The translations under genes and the position numbers were made by a program. A stretch of 60,000 bases of DNA, taken from NCBI RefSeq assembly GCF_026151205.1, contig NC_087081.1:9421246-9481245 (forward strand), in the 5' to 3' direction. Source of the DNA: Bolinopsis microptera (Eukaryota > Ctenophora > Tentaculata > Lobata > Bolinopsidae). Shown piece after piece: positions 1 through 9,866 of this stretch. Numbering within the stretch: the first letter of the stretch is position 1; each line of letters opens with the position of its first letter. Under the pieces are notes generated by a model. That model was given only the letters and a program-made list of their open reading frames with translations, did no database searches and had not been told where the DNA came from.

Positions 1-1277
1 ACTGCCCAGTTATTGTCGTCTAGCTTGCTGCTTTTCTTGACTAACTTATTAAGTTTAGAATACTCTGACCTGTTAGTGTCCGAGTTTGGGTCTTTGCGCT
101 TAAACTGTGCCCGCTGAGTCAATAAATCCTTGGTCTTCGGTGACAGGTGTTGCTCCTTTGCCTTCCGGGGTCTTTTGCCTAGTACCTCCAGTGAGACATC
201 AGTGACGGTCTGACTGAGATTACGCCACATATCCTCGAGGTCGACCTCACTATCCAGACTTGCAAATCGGTTTTGAAGAGCCACATTGTACTCTAAAACC
301 GTAGTACTATCCCTCAGGCGCTCAATGGCAGGCACATTGGGCCTGTTGGCGTTGATCTTTGTCACTGACTGAAGTTTGATTTTCAGCAGTCCTAGAACCA
401 GATAATGATCGGAGCCGATGTCTGCCCCGCGACATACCCTAACATCAAAAAGTGACTGACGAAACCGCTTTCCAATGCAGATATGATCTATCTGATTGAC
501 GGTGAGCCCGTTGGGGGACCGCCATGTTCCCTTGTGAATGTTCTTGTGCTCGAAGAGAGTTCCCCCGATGACAAGCTGGTTCGTCGCACAGAAATCCACA
601 AGTCTTGCCCCGTTGTCATTTGATGAGCTATGGAGTGATTCCCCACCGATGACCGCTTCACTTCCATATCTGCCTGATGTTACTTTTGCATTAAAATCGC
701 CGAGCAGTAACTTGATATCGTGACGAGGTAGCCCATCAAATGTATCTGTGAGTGTCCTATAAAACTTATCTTTCTCACTCTCCTCTGCACCCTCAGTTGG
801 AGCATAGGCCACAACAACAGAGATGTTGATTTGCTTACTATGCAGCCTAGCAGTTAAAACCCGCTCCGATGTGGGAGTGAACGATATCAGGGAGTTTCTG
901 ATTCGTTTTGAAAGACTGAGACCGACTCCCTGTCTCTTGATCCCGTCGACTCTACCGGAATGGATGAGTAGACTGCCATTGTCCAGTAGAGTGGTGCCAG
1001 ATCCAGGCATGTGAGTCTCGGTGATCCCCAAAAGATCCAATCTGTACTGATCAATGTTTTTACTAAGTTGGTAGAGCTGTGTAGATGAGCTGACAAGAGA
1101 TAGAACGTTCCATGTTCCAAAACGTAAAAACTGTTTGCAATAATTTACTGGATTGGATTTGTTGGAAGCAGGGTCAACATGGATGATCTGTTGACTAATA
1201 AATCTGGTCGGATGACGAGTACCCCCTCTTCTCATCAGGCGACTGGGGTCCCGTAGGCTTTGCCCAGCCTCCGTCAT
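1..1277 (-). CDS. LINE ORF2, endonuclease part (partial, runs off left edge)
   Basis: Non-LTR retrotransposon ORF with an apurinic-type endonuclease (EEP fold) that nicks target DNA for target-primed reverse transcription. The reverse complement is one open frame from an ATG at 1277 to base 1, where it is cut by the window; it is open without a Met back to about 1466. Visible EEP landmarks in order: FGTWNVLSL, GITETHMPG, VVAYAPTEG, LLGDFNAKVTSG, NQIDHICIGKR and DIGSDHYLV, which carry the Asn, Glu, Asp-Asn and Asp-His catalytic positions of the family. The frame ends in a linker reading KLVKKSSKLDDNNWAV, closely matching a linker in the plus-strand LINE at 58787. The reverse transcriptase lies outside the window. 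No stop or frameshift was seen, so the copy may be young. The exact LINE clade is not decided. Confidence 0.9.
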   Translation of the reverse strand, partial: MTEAGQSLRDPSRLMRRGGTRHPTRFISQQIIHVDPASNKSNPVNYCKQFLRFGTWNVLSLVSSSTQLYQLSKNIDQYRLDLLGITETHMPGSGTTLLDNGSLLIHSGRVDGIKRQGVGLSLSKRIRNSLISFTPTSERVLTARLHSKQINISVVVAYAPTEGAEESEKDKFYRTLTDTFDGLPRHDIKLLLGDFNAKVTSGRYGSEAVIGGESLHSSSNDNGARLVDFCATNQLVIGGTLFEHKNIHKGTWRSPNGLTVNQIDHICIGKRFRQSLFDVRVCRGADIGSDHYLVLGLLKIKLQSVTKINANRPNVPAIERLRDSTTVLEYNVALQNRFASLDSEVDLEDMWRNLSQTVTDVSLEVLGKRPRKAKEQHLSPKTKDLLTQRAQFKRKDPNSDTNRSEYSKLNKLVKKSSKLDDNNWA

Positions 1278-1650
1278 GCTGGAACCATCCGTCCTTGAAT
1301 TGGAAGTAGCACTCCGTCCATTTGATGTGTGTGTTGTTTCAGTAGCGTTGTTATTTGAGGTGGAAGGGATGCTGGCCCTTCGCACCCGATGAACTGCATG
1401 CAGTCCTAACGAGACAGATGTCCCGGTTATATTTTTCGACCTGTACTGGTCTAGAGCCGCAGTGTTCTGTTACCGTTCACCTGTTTTAACTGGAATCACC
1501 CAGAACAGGCTACTAAGCTTAACAGTGGCACCTCGAGAAGGGTGTGGCTCTTCACCACGCACTACGGATCTTGGGCTCGGAGAGGTTGTGTAAGACACTT
1601 CACGAGCCCCTGGAGTTTGGAAAACCCCTTAACCACCAAAAGGTCACCTA
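1278..1650 (-). mobile_element. Probable 5' leader of the left-edge LINE
   Basis: Sequence immediately upstream of the endonuclease ORF in its orientation. The ORF frame stays open to about 1466 without an ATG, then reaches a stop. Further out is GC-richer sequence unlike the AT-rich DNA beyond 1650, which I take as the 5' leader. The outer boundary is estimated from the composition change only. Confidence 0.45.
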
Positions 1651-4010
1651 ATAGTAATGAGTTCATTAGAAAAATTTAACCGCTCCTCTCTGGTGATAAA
1701 TTAGCCTACTGCTCTACTAAAATGACGCAACAAGCTTCAAATATTGTAAATGTTAAAAAATATTTTCGGTATAATTCTTACCATTTTTAACTTTTTAATA
1801 TCAGAAAATATTTCAATGATCTTCACAGAAATGGGTCCGGAGAGGATGTGTTGTTTTGACTATAGCTTCCCTTTAAAAGACGTACTTCAACTGCCTTTCC
1901 AAATTTCCGTTGGAATGTCAGTCTTAGTAACATGTCAAGTTAAAATGACAACAGTAGTAAAGTAGTAAAGCAGTAAGGATCATTTGAGCCGAGTCAGACT
2001 GACAGGCTCTTTAGTTAGTTCGGTTCCGTCAGTTTCTGTCTGTGTCAGGACATATTTGTACCCCTCTTAGCCGTCTCAGCCGTCCATCTCATTTATACAA
2101 GCTAGCTTAAGCTGTCAAACTTAATCACTACCAGCCACCAGGCGCCTTAACATCACGTGATGCGTCTAGCTAGGGTCTTTATACCCCCTGAATTCATTTG
2201 GTTTTACCTGCACTTAAAGTGTTAAATTACATGGTCACTGTTTTCTTATCCTTTGATCCAACACACTGTTCTTTGCTTCTAAAAAGGTAATAATGGCTAG
2301 AAAGGGATACACCTGTGTTGACGCATAATCTCATGTGCAGTAGCTGATCGCTGTTTCGTTATCTAATATCTATTAAAGTATTAATGATCTAAAGTCTGTG
2401 CAGACGAATTATAAAATCTTATTGAGACATTAAATGATGAAATGCAGGTGTCCCATCTAATCTCACTCACAGCTCCAGCGATTGGATTACTTGTCAGCAT
2501 CACAAGATGATGTTGACTGTTTTATCAAAAAATCTAATGTCTACTAAGTGCTAATCTCTTAGGGGTCCTTAATAATACGATCAACATTATACAATCTTAA
2601 TGAAAAACCTTTTCCAGTGTCCTAATAAGACCAGTTTATATAGATTATAGAGCTGTCAGGGCTTAATAATTCCTGCTGGAATTTGATTGAATTTCGTGTC
2701 AAAGATTTGAGCAAAGTAAGGAATTTGAGTTTAGGGAATCACAACCGTTGCTTGATCTCACCCTGTCACTTTCATGGTTGCACATGACACGGTTAACTTT
2801 GTCTGTGATACAGTGTCCCACAATGTGTACAAGGCAATATGACGACCGCAGTGGGTCCGTTATAAAGTTATAATACCCCCCTTTACTGCAATACAAGCAA
2901 TTCTATTAGACATTTGTGTGTATACAATGGAGAGTCTATGCGCAACGCTTTTTAGATCTATTTCTAATTTGTCATCCTGTCTTCGTAAACTATTGTATTG
3001 ATAATCATAAATTTAAAAATGTCATAATCCCTCGTTATTGAGGGAGAAAAGATATTGAAACAAAAAACTGCATTTTTCGAAACATTTATTTGAATCATTT
3101 AACGTTAAAACCGAGTCATTTTATAATATTACATCTTTTATAAAGCAAGGACACCGTTTTTTAAACCAATATTTACCAAATTGTGATCGTATTATAGAAT
3201 TACTATAAGCAACTGGAAGTGGAGGTGGAAGAAAGACTAGTCTGTCTGCACATTCCAAGCCTAGTTCCACGACCATTTAACTTCATCCCGATCGTACTTA
3301 TAAAATATGCAGTCTGCAGCTACAGTCAGTATTGTAGCGTTGTAGCTTTTGTAGGGCAAAATGGGGATATATAGTCTGAGATAAAGGTTGAGACCCGTTC
3401 ATGAGTATATTGATTACTGGGTTGATTCCTGGACTGAATCAGCCTCTCTCTCTCCGCTAGATCTTAGATCTGTCAGTATAAAACAAGGAAGCTAACGGCT
3501 AAGTGATCAGGTCCCCCAGGTAACGAAAATGATGTTGTTAATGTTGTCAATGTTGTTAATGTTGTTAATAGAGTGGGCAGCCTTTTATAAGTCAACCAGA
3601 GCTTAATACTTAAGGACCTCACTTCAACATGTTTTACAAATTACAATACGAGTAAAGTTTTGTGAATAGAGTGGTCAAACTATTATAGTCAACCAGACTC
3701 AAATTATGTTGCAGTAAGTATAGTCCACTTCTATACCATGGTTTTTGGGATGAAAGATTTATTGTAGAATAACCGTGTTGTACAGGGGGTCACTTATATT
3801 TTCGCGCTAAAATCAGCTCTGACGTTCGCCAGACATGTACGTGGGAGTTATTACTTATTATGCATTTTATAGATGATAAAGACATACTCTGCATTTGTAT
3901 TCGTCACATATTATACATGCACTGAGTAATTTGATTAATCGAGGGATATAACATTTGCTTGCAAATCAAAATTTCATTAATCATGGTGAATTTTAGGTTA
4001 CACTTACTAA
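1651..4010. other. AT-rich intergenic stretch, no gene recognised
   Basis: About 2.4 kb with only short chance ORFs, none with recognisable protein motifs. I see simple local repeats (for example repeated 'atgttgttaatgttgt' near 3531-3570) and no clear promoter or exon. It may hold regulatory DNA or old repeats beyond recognition by eye. Confidence 0.5.
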
Positions 4011-4069
4011 AATTGCATTACTTTGTATTAATGCTCTCAGCGAGAGCATTAATACAAAGTAATGCAATT
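4011..4069. repeat. Perfect hairpin 1 (28-bp arms, 3-nt loop)
   Basis: Left arm 4011-4038 and right arm 4042-4069 are exact reverse complements, separated by the three bases AGC. The arm begins AATTGCATTACTTTG. It sits four bases from a second perfect hairpin. Near-zero loop and no mismatches suggest a recent fold-back event, or a structure under selection. Confidence 0.9.
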
Positions 4070-4072
4070 CCT

Positions 4073-4119
4073 CGACAACTCAAACCAATGTGACAGTCTC
4101 ACATTGGTTTGAGTTGTCG
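4073..4119. repeat. Perfect hairpin 2 (21-bp arms, 5-nt loop)
   Basis: Left arm 4073-4093 (starts CGACAACTCAAACC) and right arm 4099-4119 are exact reverse complements around the loop CAGTC. It follows hairpin 1 directly, with unrelated arm sequence. Confidence 0.9.
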
Positions 4120-4210
4120 CGGCCCGGAGATCTTTCTTTAAAAGATCGCTATTCAAAGCAACAAAGATGCTAGAGAGTCATGTCAGTCAGTTTCTGTTCT
4201 GAATAGGGGT

Positions 4211-6142
4211 CAGGGACAAAAGGATTTCGCGATTATTTTGGCCAAAATTCGCGATACCGCGATTTTTAACAGACTAGGTATACATTAAATGTTTTCAAAT
4301 CGCTGCCACGTCAAAACTATTTTACGAAAGCATATCAAATTTTCACGGAAAGCAAACTTAATCGATTCACAACTGTATTGAAAAAGAATTTAATATAAAA
4401 ATATTGAAACTTTTAAATTATCAATGGAATAAATTGCCGACCTCTAAATATGAATTAAACAGGAATTAAGCAGGAATTAAACATGAAATGACCAAGGAGA
4501 ACACTAACGAACTCGTCTTGGTAATACAGCAATTCATAAAGACGATCAGAACTCTAAAAATCGAGAGAATGCTATAAAAATAAAATCTTAAAAATTGACC
4601 GCGATACAATTTCACGAAAAAAAAATCGAATATAATAATTTAAATACGAGTAAAAAAGTCATGGAGATGAGTTAATGACGATGAGTAGGAGACGGAAGGT
4701 GATGACTATAAGACTTCTTTTCAGGAGGATTTCGAAGGTGAAAGGTTTCTGTGAGGTACTTACCAAATTCTGTTGCATGGAATGAGTTCATGATGGCCCC
4801 ATATTCTTTGAGCATTATGAGGCTTTTAAGGTTGTCTGAGAGGTTGGACCGGAGGGAGTTGTGTAGTTGGGGCATTCATTTATGACGTGGTCCTCGGTTT
4901 CAAGGATTGGTGTTTCAAAGAATGGTAGTTCTTCGAAGAACCGCATGACGTCGGTGTCTGAGGAGCAGCAAAAGCGACATGTTTTCAGTGCTGTGTTGTA
5001 GCGATCTCCAGTGTAGCGACCTTTCTCTATCCTCAGATCGTGACTGCTAGATCGAAGTTTCGCAATGTTAGCTCTTTTAACCCTGCATGGGAGCTGTAAG
5101 TACGGTTCTTCACCAAACTCAGCTTTGACCGCAGTGTAGAATGACATTTTAGGCTGGTTGTGAAGATCCTTCTTCCAGTGGTTAACAAAAGTTTCGTGTA
5201 TGTGTTCACGAGCCGGAAGGGTGTGGGGTAGGTGTGGCTTAGCGACAGTGCTCGTCTTGATGATAGTAGACCATGCATCATACCAGGTAAGGTTCAATTG
5301 TTTCTGTTCCTGAAATGTATGGTGCAAGAGGGTGTTCACGTTACCTAATACCGCTTGTGATGCTCTACAGAAGTAGGCAATACATTGAGGGAGGACGGTC
5401 ACTGTCCAGGGGGTTCTACCTGTATCGCCGTAGCAGAAGTTGTTATTTGCCTTGTTGTGGACACCCAATATTCATTTAAGAATTTTCAAGTGAGTAGTTC
5501 CAAGAGCATCTTTTGCTGCTGCTATGGGAAGACTCGCTTATTGATTTTTTGAGAGGATAGCTTTCATGATGTTGGTTGATGGCAGCTGCAAATAGGGCAA
5601 CCATATATGGCCACTGGCTTGACTATAAAGCTATCAATGAGTTTTAGCATCGTGCTAGTGGTAAGGGCTCTCGTGTCAATAGTTCGTCTCAAAGAGAAGA
5701 ATGAGCGAAGAGCTTTCTTCCTAAGTTCATCGATTGCTTGTTTGAAGGAACCGTTCAGAGAGAATTGGATTCCTAGATAGCAGCATTTTCTGACTGGTGC
5801 GATGTCCAAGTTGCCTAGTTTGAAGCCGTAAGCACATTTCAGTATTCGTGAGCTTGTGTTAAAGACCATCAAACTGGTTTTGTTGATATTCACAGACAGC
5901 TCCCACTTTTCAGTATAGTCATGCAAGCAATTAAGCAGTTTTTGTAAGCTGTCCGCATCCAGCGCTAAGAGGACCAGGTCATCTGCCCATAGGAGGTGAC
6001 TTATTTACATATTATGTGTAAAATACGACGATTAGAGGTCACTACGCTGCGCGCAGGGGTGTTAAACTATAATACATAAAATTTGTCGCAAATAATGGGA
6101 AAAATCGTGATTCCGTACATGCCGCGATTTCCTTTGTCCCTG
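4211..6142. mobile_element. hAT-like DNA transposon, 8-bp TSD, carrying a LINE fragment
   Basis: The element begins CAGGGACAAAAGGATTTCGCG and ends with the near reverse complement ...CGCGATTTCCTTTGTCCCTG. It is flanked on both sides by the same eight bases ATAGGGGT (4203-4210 and 6143-6150). Eight-base duplications and CAGGG-type termini are typical of hAT elements. No transposase was found, so it is non-autonomous. The interior (about 4660-6002) is a decayed LINE in minus orientation, so the element either captured that fragment or was a landing site for it. Its native part is AT-rich with repeated CGCGAT motifs near both ends. Confidence 0.85.
4663..6002 (-). pseudogene. LINE reverse transcriptase C-terminal half, decayed
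   Basis: Reading from about 6002 downward the frame gives HLLWADDLVLLALDADSLQK, a WADD version of the YADD catalytic box, then WELSVNINKTSLMVFN and CCYLGIQFSLNGSFKQAIDE, the post-catalytic thumb-side region of LINE reverse transcriptases. A frameshift near 5590 and in-frame stops near 5540 and 5470 follow. The frame then continues as LGVHNKANNNFCYGDTGRTP and ends in a cysteine-rich tail (CRFCCSS ... HVINECPNY at about 4900-4990) that resembles the C-terminal zinc knuckle of many LINEs. The copy is 5'-truncated just before the catalytic box, with its junction near 6002. Non-functional. It lies inside the hAT-like element. Confidence 0.85.
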
Positions 6143-6150
6143 ATAGGGGT

Positions 6151-6796
6151 TAACAATGATTATCTGTTATCCCTCTCCCGTTTTCTTTTAGTGAGCGTCA
6201 TAGACTTAGAGGGAACTATTGTTTATCCTTTAAGAAATGGGGGGCGCGATTCTTGATGCCTGATTTATTAAGCTCATGGTGATCGTCAGCTATGCACCGT
6301 CTCCTCCAGCACTCTCCATCACAAGCCTAACAGTAACACTATTGTTGCGGTAAACATAATTTGAGATTACTTTATATAGTCACAGCATTTTAATGCTACT
6401 TTGGGATGGCCCAAGCTTAGGTGCCCTGTTGTTTCAGTTTGCTGATATGATTGTAGTAATAGTATTGTAGTAATGACGTTATTATGACAATGATACTGCT
6501 ATAGTGAGCTTTAATCTCGATGAAGGAGGGCCATGATCAAACTGTTCAAGGCTACTTAAAGAAGGAATACATGATATGAAATATGAAACGCATAATTCTA
6601 ATTATACTTATAGAAGGATTGAGGAATTACTGGATTTATATTTGCTTGGTTTCGCAAGGTTGTATGACTCAGAAGTTGACTCTGAGGCAAATATTCCATT
6701 ATAGAACCGCTTAAAAAGATGTCACGTGAGAGCCTGAGAGACAAGACTTGCGTCAACTATTTAACGACACAGCGACATCAAGTAACCAGACAGAAT
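6151..6796. other. Intergenic stretch, no gene recognised
   Basis: AT-rich sequence following the 8-bp target duplication of the hAT-like element. No ORF with recognisable motifs, no inverted-repeat element detected by eye. A plus ORF starting at 6719 overlaps the following MITE and is most likely chance. Confidence 0.4.
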
Positions 6797-7068
6797 AGCT
6801 CTGAGATCATCTCTCAAACTCGTTTAGTAGCTGTTATATCATTTATAAATCGTTTCAAGAATGAAGTAATGATATATCAAGAGGAAGTTCAAATATGGAG
6901 AAGAGGCATACCATTTACAAGTTTAAGGATGCGCGATGCAGCTGTCATTGATTTTTAAAAGTTGGTAAATTTCCATGTTTGAAATTTCTTGATTGATGCC
7001 ATTACATTCATTTATAGATGATATCATAGTTATTATTATAAACGTGTTTGAGAGATGATCTCAGAGCT
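6797..7068. mobile_element. Small MITE-like inverted-repeat element
   Basis: AGCTCTGAGATCATCTCTCA at 6797 is repeated as the reverse complement ending at 7068, and similarity continues inward for about 60 bases, including a shared ATATCAT and ATAAAT block. The size (272 bp) and TIR length fit a MITE. No target duplication is obvious, so superfamily is unknown. Confidence 0.65.
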
Positions 7069-7254
7069 TTCCAATGAGTTTAAATAGTGCTATTTCGAAG
7101 GTACTTCTCGGAGGAACCTCAAAACTCCACTGTCAGCAAGAGAGTGAAGCTTTGCGTTGAGAGTTTCAGTTAACAGACATATTCCTGCAAGGATGTGATA
7201 TTTATATATATTATATTGGTGAGAGAATCTTTTATTGTTGATTATACATCCAGG

Positions 7255-8541
7255 TTCACGTACTGTAGTGCGACACGTACTCTAGTGCGACACGTACCCT
7301 AGTGCGAAACCTCCAAGATCGACAATGTCGCAGTAGAGTACGCTACCTGGATCGTAGTGCGACACGTACCCTAGTGCGACAGAGAACTTTCAAGGCCGAC
7401 ACTGTCGCACTACAGTGCGCTACCTGGACTGTTATAGTGCGACACGAACTAAAGTGCGACAAAACACTTTAAACATTCAATAAAAATTTTACTTTCCATT
7501 TTTAATGACGAGAGTGTAGTCGTGTATGAGTAATGGGGTTAAATATAAAATCAAAGATTGCAATCACAATATTCAAATCATTGTTCCAACACACTTCAAC
7601 TAATCCATTCTGTAATAATCATCGTAGCTGTCAATCACAGCGTTCAAGCGACGGTCGTAATCAGTCCACTTCTTCAGTCGGCGAAGAAGCATCTTCATTC
7701 TTCTGGTTGATCTTCCATTGGGTTAGATCCTGCTCCTTCTTCAGGACGTCGATAAATCGCCAGATAGTAGGGTTGGTGCAGCCCATCAAGGGGGAGAGGA
7801 GGTTTGTGTTCCGACCCAGGTACGTTCGTAGTAGTCACTAGGCAGCAAAGGAATCCATCTCCGAAGGAAGGGTTGCTTTCAGCTGCGTCCAGGTCACAGT
7901 AGTGTTGTTCGTCAGACTGAGACGTCCGGAGCAGGTCTTCTCAGTGCATCGCAAGTAGGTCTTGTCGTCGCGATTCTTATCCAGGCAGTAGCGGTATCCG
8001 TCGTAGATAACGTTTCTTGAACCAGTAGTGCGTCCAGGAATGAAGGTGATTGAAGAAGACATGTTGATGTTGTTCGATGCTTTGGTAGAATCATCGTGAC
8101 CTTATTTATGGCCCAAGCATATGAACTTGTTATCCCAATCGGAGATATACCTTCATACGATGCGTGTGATAGGAATGAGGATCATATGCTGCTTAAGAGT
8201 TACCCAGTGGATCACACACTGCATACGTGGCTTGAACTGACCCGAAGGAATTATGATCAGTGGATAACTTCGAAACACGTGATGTGAACCGACGAATCGT
8301 ATTCGCAAGATCAATTCGAAATAAGTGACGTGAACCGACCCGACGAGTCACTTAATGGTCCATAAGAAGGATAGGATGTGACCTGAACTTGGAAATAAGG
8401 CAGGATATTTTGTCGCACTAGAGTACGCTACCTGGATCGTAGTGCGACACGTACTGTAGTGCGACAGAGGGTGTTTTTGTCGGACTTCGCACTAGAGTAC
8501 GTGTCGCACTAGAGTACGTGTCGCACTACAGTACGATTACC
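7255..8541. mobile_element. Mutator-like (MULE) element, 10-bp TSD, FLYWCH ORF
   Basis: Flanks carry the same ten bases TACATCCAGG (7245-7254 and 8542-8551). The termini are inverted repeats made of iterated AGTGCGACACGTAC units: at the left end CGTACTGTAGTGCGACACG and at the right end its reverse complement. More copies of the GTGCGACA motif lie just inside both ends, spaced by 15-30 bases. Target duplications of 9-11 bases are characteristic of Mutator-like elements, and the internal minus-strand ORF encodes a FLYWCH finger, a domain often fused to MULE transposases. No catalytic transposase domain remains, so this is a non-autonomous derivative. A relic of the same family starts at about 32859. 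Confidence 0.85.
7838..8062 (-). CDS. FLYWCH-type zinc finger protein, MULE-associated, 74 aa
   Basis: Short ORF with the FLYWCH N-terminal signature: IPGRTTGSRNVIYDGYRYCL, then a Cys in YLRCTEKTCSGRLSL at about residues 36-50. The expected downstream His-x-His pair of the finger is not seen; after residue 50 the protein turns into a non-matching tail and stops, so the finger is probably incomplete or its second half was in a lost exon. In animals FLYWCH fingers bind DNA and are commonly joined to MULE transposase. Position inside a TSD-flanked MULE-like element supports a transposon origin rather than a host gene. Confidence 0.7.
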   Translation of the reverse strand: MSSSITFIPGRTTGSRNVIYDGYRYCLDKNRDDKTYLRCTEKTCSGRLSLTNNTTVTWTQLKATLPSEMDSFAA

Positions 8542-8551
8542 TACATCCAGG

Positions 8552-9634
8552 ACTTAAAGATTGAAAGCTGTTTCTTTATAATATACAAGTGGTTCAAATT
8601 ATTTAATTTGTGGATTAGTTTGTGAATTAATTAGTTTGATCATTCTTGTCCAGCTCATAAACGTTACAAATCTTAACCTTAATGCGCATTTTTTATTCGT
8701 TATAATTATATTTGTCTAAATCCACTATTAGAGACTCGATTCGAGTGTTTCGTAACTTGTTCAATAAATTTCACATTTTTGTAGCCTGCAGACAACAGAT
8801 AACAGCTTTTTTCACATCGCTAGGCCCTTACAATTATAAACGGCTATAAACGGCTTTTATAGCTCTAAGTCTAACTCTGTAATAAGAGCGGCTTCCAAAC
8901 TTCCATATACCTTACCGGACTTTACCGGCTGGACTTACCGGCTGGACTTACCGGCTGGAGGCCCTAGCGTTCATTTTAATGTTTGTTTTTCAGATATAAT
9001 GATTTAGGATTGAAAACTCTAAATTATTAATTTATAATTGAAAACTCTAAACCATTATCTACACTCAGTACAGTGCCCGGGAATGATCATACTGGTGGTT
9101 ATCCAGTTTAGGGGATCATTAATTAGGGAGATGACTGTTGACTAGATTTACTACGGTTAAATAGTTTGACTAGAGCTATACGTTGTGGGGGCATGCACTG
9201 AATAAGGGTGACGCGCGCTGCTGCATTCACGAATTTGTCAGTTCGAGTTTGATTAATTTGAAGCATTTGGATACGTGTTTGACTTTGTTTATAAAGTAGT
9301 GGCAACTGCTTCAAGCATGAGCATTTTGTTGAATTTATGCATAACTTTAAAGTACAACTAATTAGAAGTGTTGTTTATAAAATCGAGACAGTTTAATGTC
9401 GTCGGCAGGTTAATTCGTTTGGTTAGTTTTCGTCTGGGATAAAATAACTTCTAAAGAGTTAAATTTAGTAAACATTTGTTTTGACGTATAATTTAATATC
9501 TGATTGTGCAACTTAAATCATTTTATTTCGCTGTTATTTAAAGCATTGCGGAAGTTGTTATTTTCCAGTTTGGTTAAATGTATCCCAACTGAGAGATGCA
9601 GTATAAAATGTTATCACTTGACAACTCTATACTT
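8552..9634. other. Intergenic stretch upstream of the GPCR gene
   Basis: No recognisable gene. A short tandem repeat of TTACCGGCTGGAC units lies at about 8915-8960. The rest is AT-rich. Any promoter of the GPCR gene would lie here or in the following repeat, but no convincing core motif was picked out. Confidence 0.4.
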
Positions 9635-9779
9635 CTATACATTAGCGTTATTAAATACATTTTACTCTCTATACATTAGCGTTATTAAATACATTTTACA
9701 CTCTATACATTAGCGTTATTAAATACATTTTAATCTATAACTCTAAACTCGATACATTAGCGTTATTAAATACATTTTG
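9635..9779. repeat. 34-bp tandem repeat upstream of GPCR exon 1
   Basis: Four units containing ATACATTAGCGTTATTAAAT. The first three are spaced 34 bases apart and the fourth follows after a 47-base step. The array ends about 90 bases before the proposed start codon, so it lies in the promoter or 5' UTR. Confidence 0.8.
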
Positions 9780-9866
9780 ATTTAGCGATATCTGTTTGCA
9801 TGATACATACATCTATCAAATCATTAGCTGTACTATCTTATTATGGCAGAATAACTGGAACGTACA

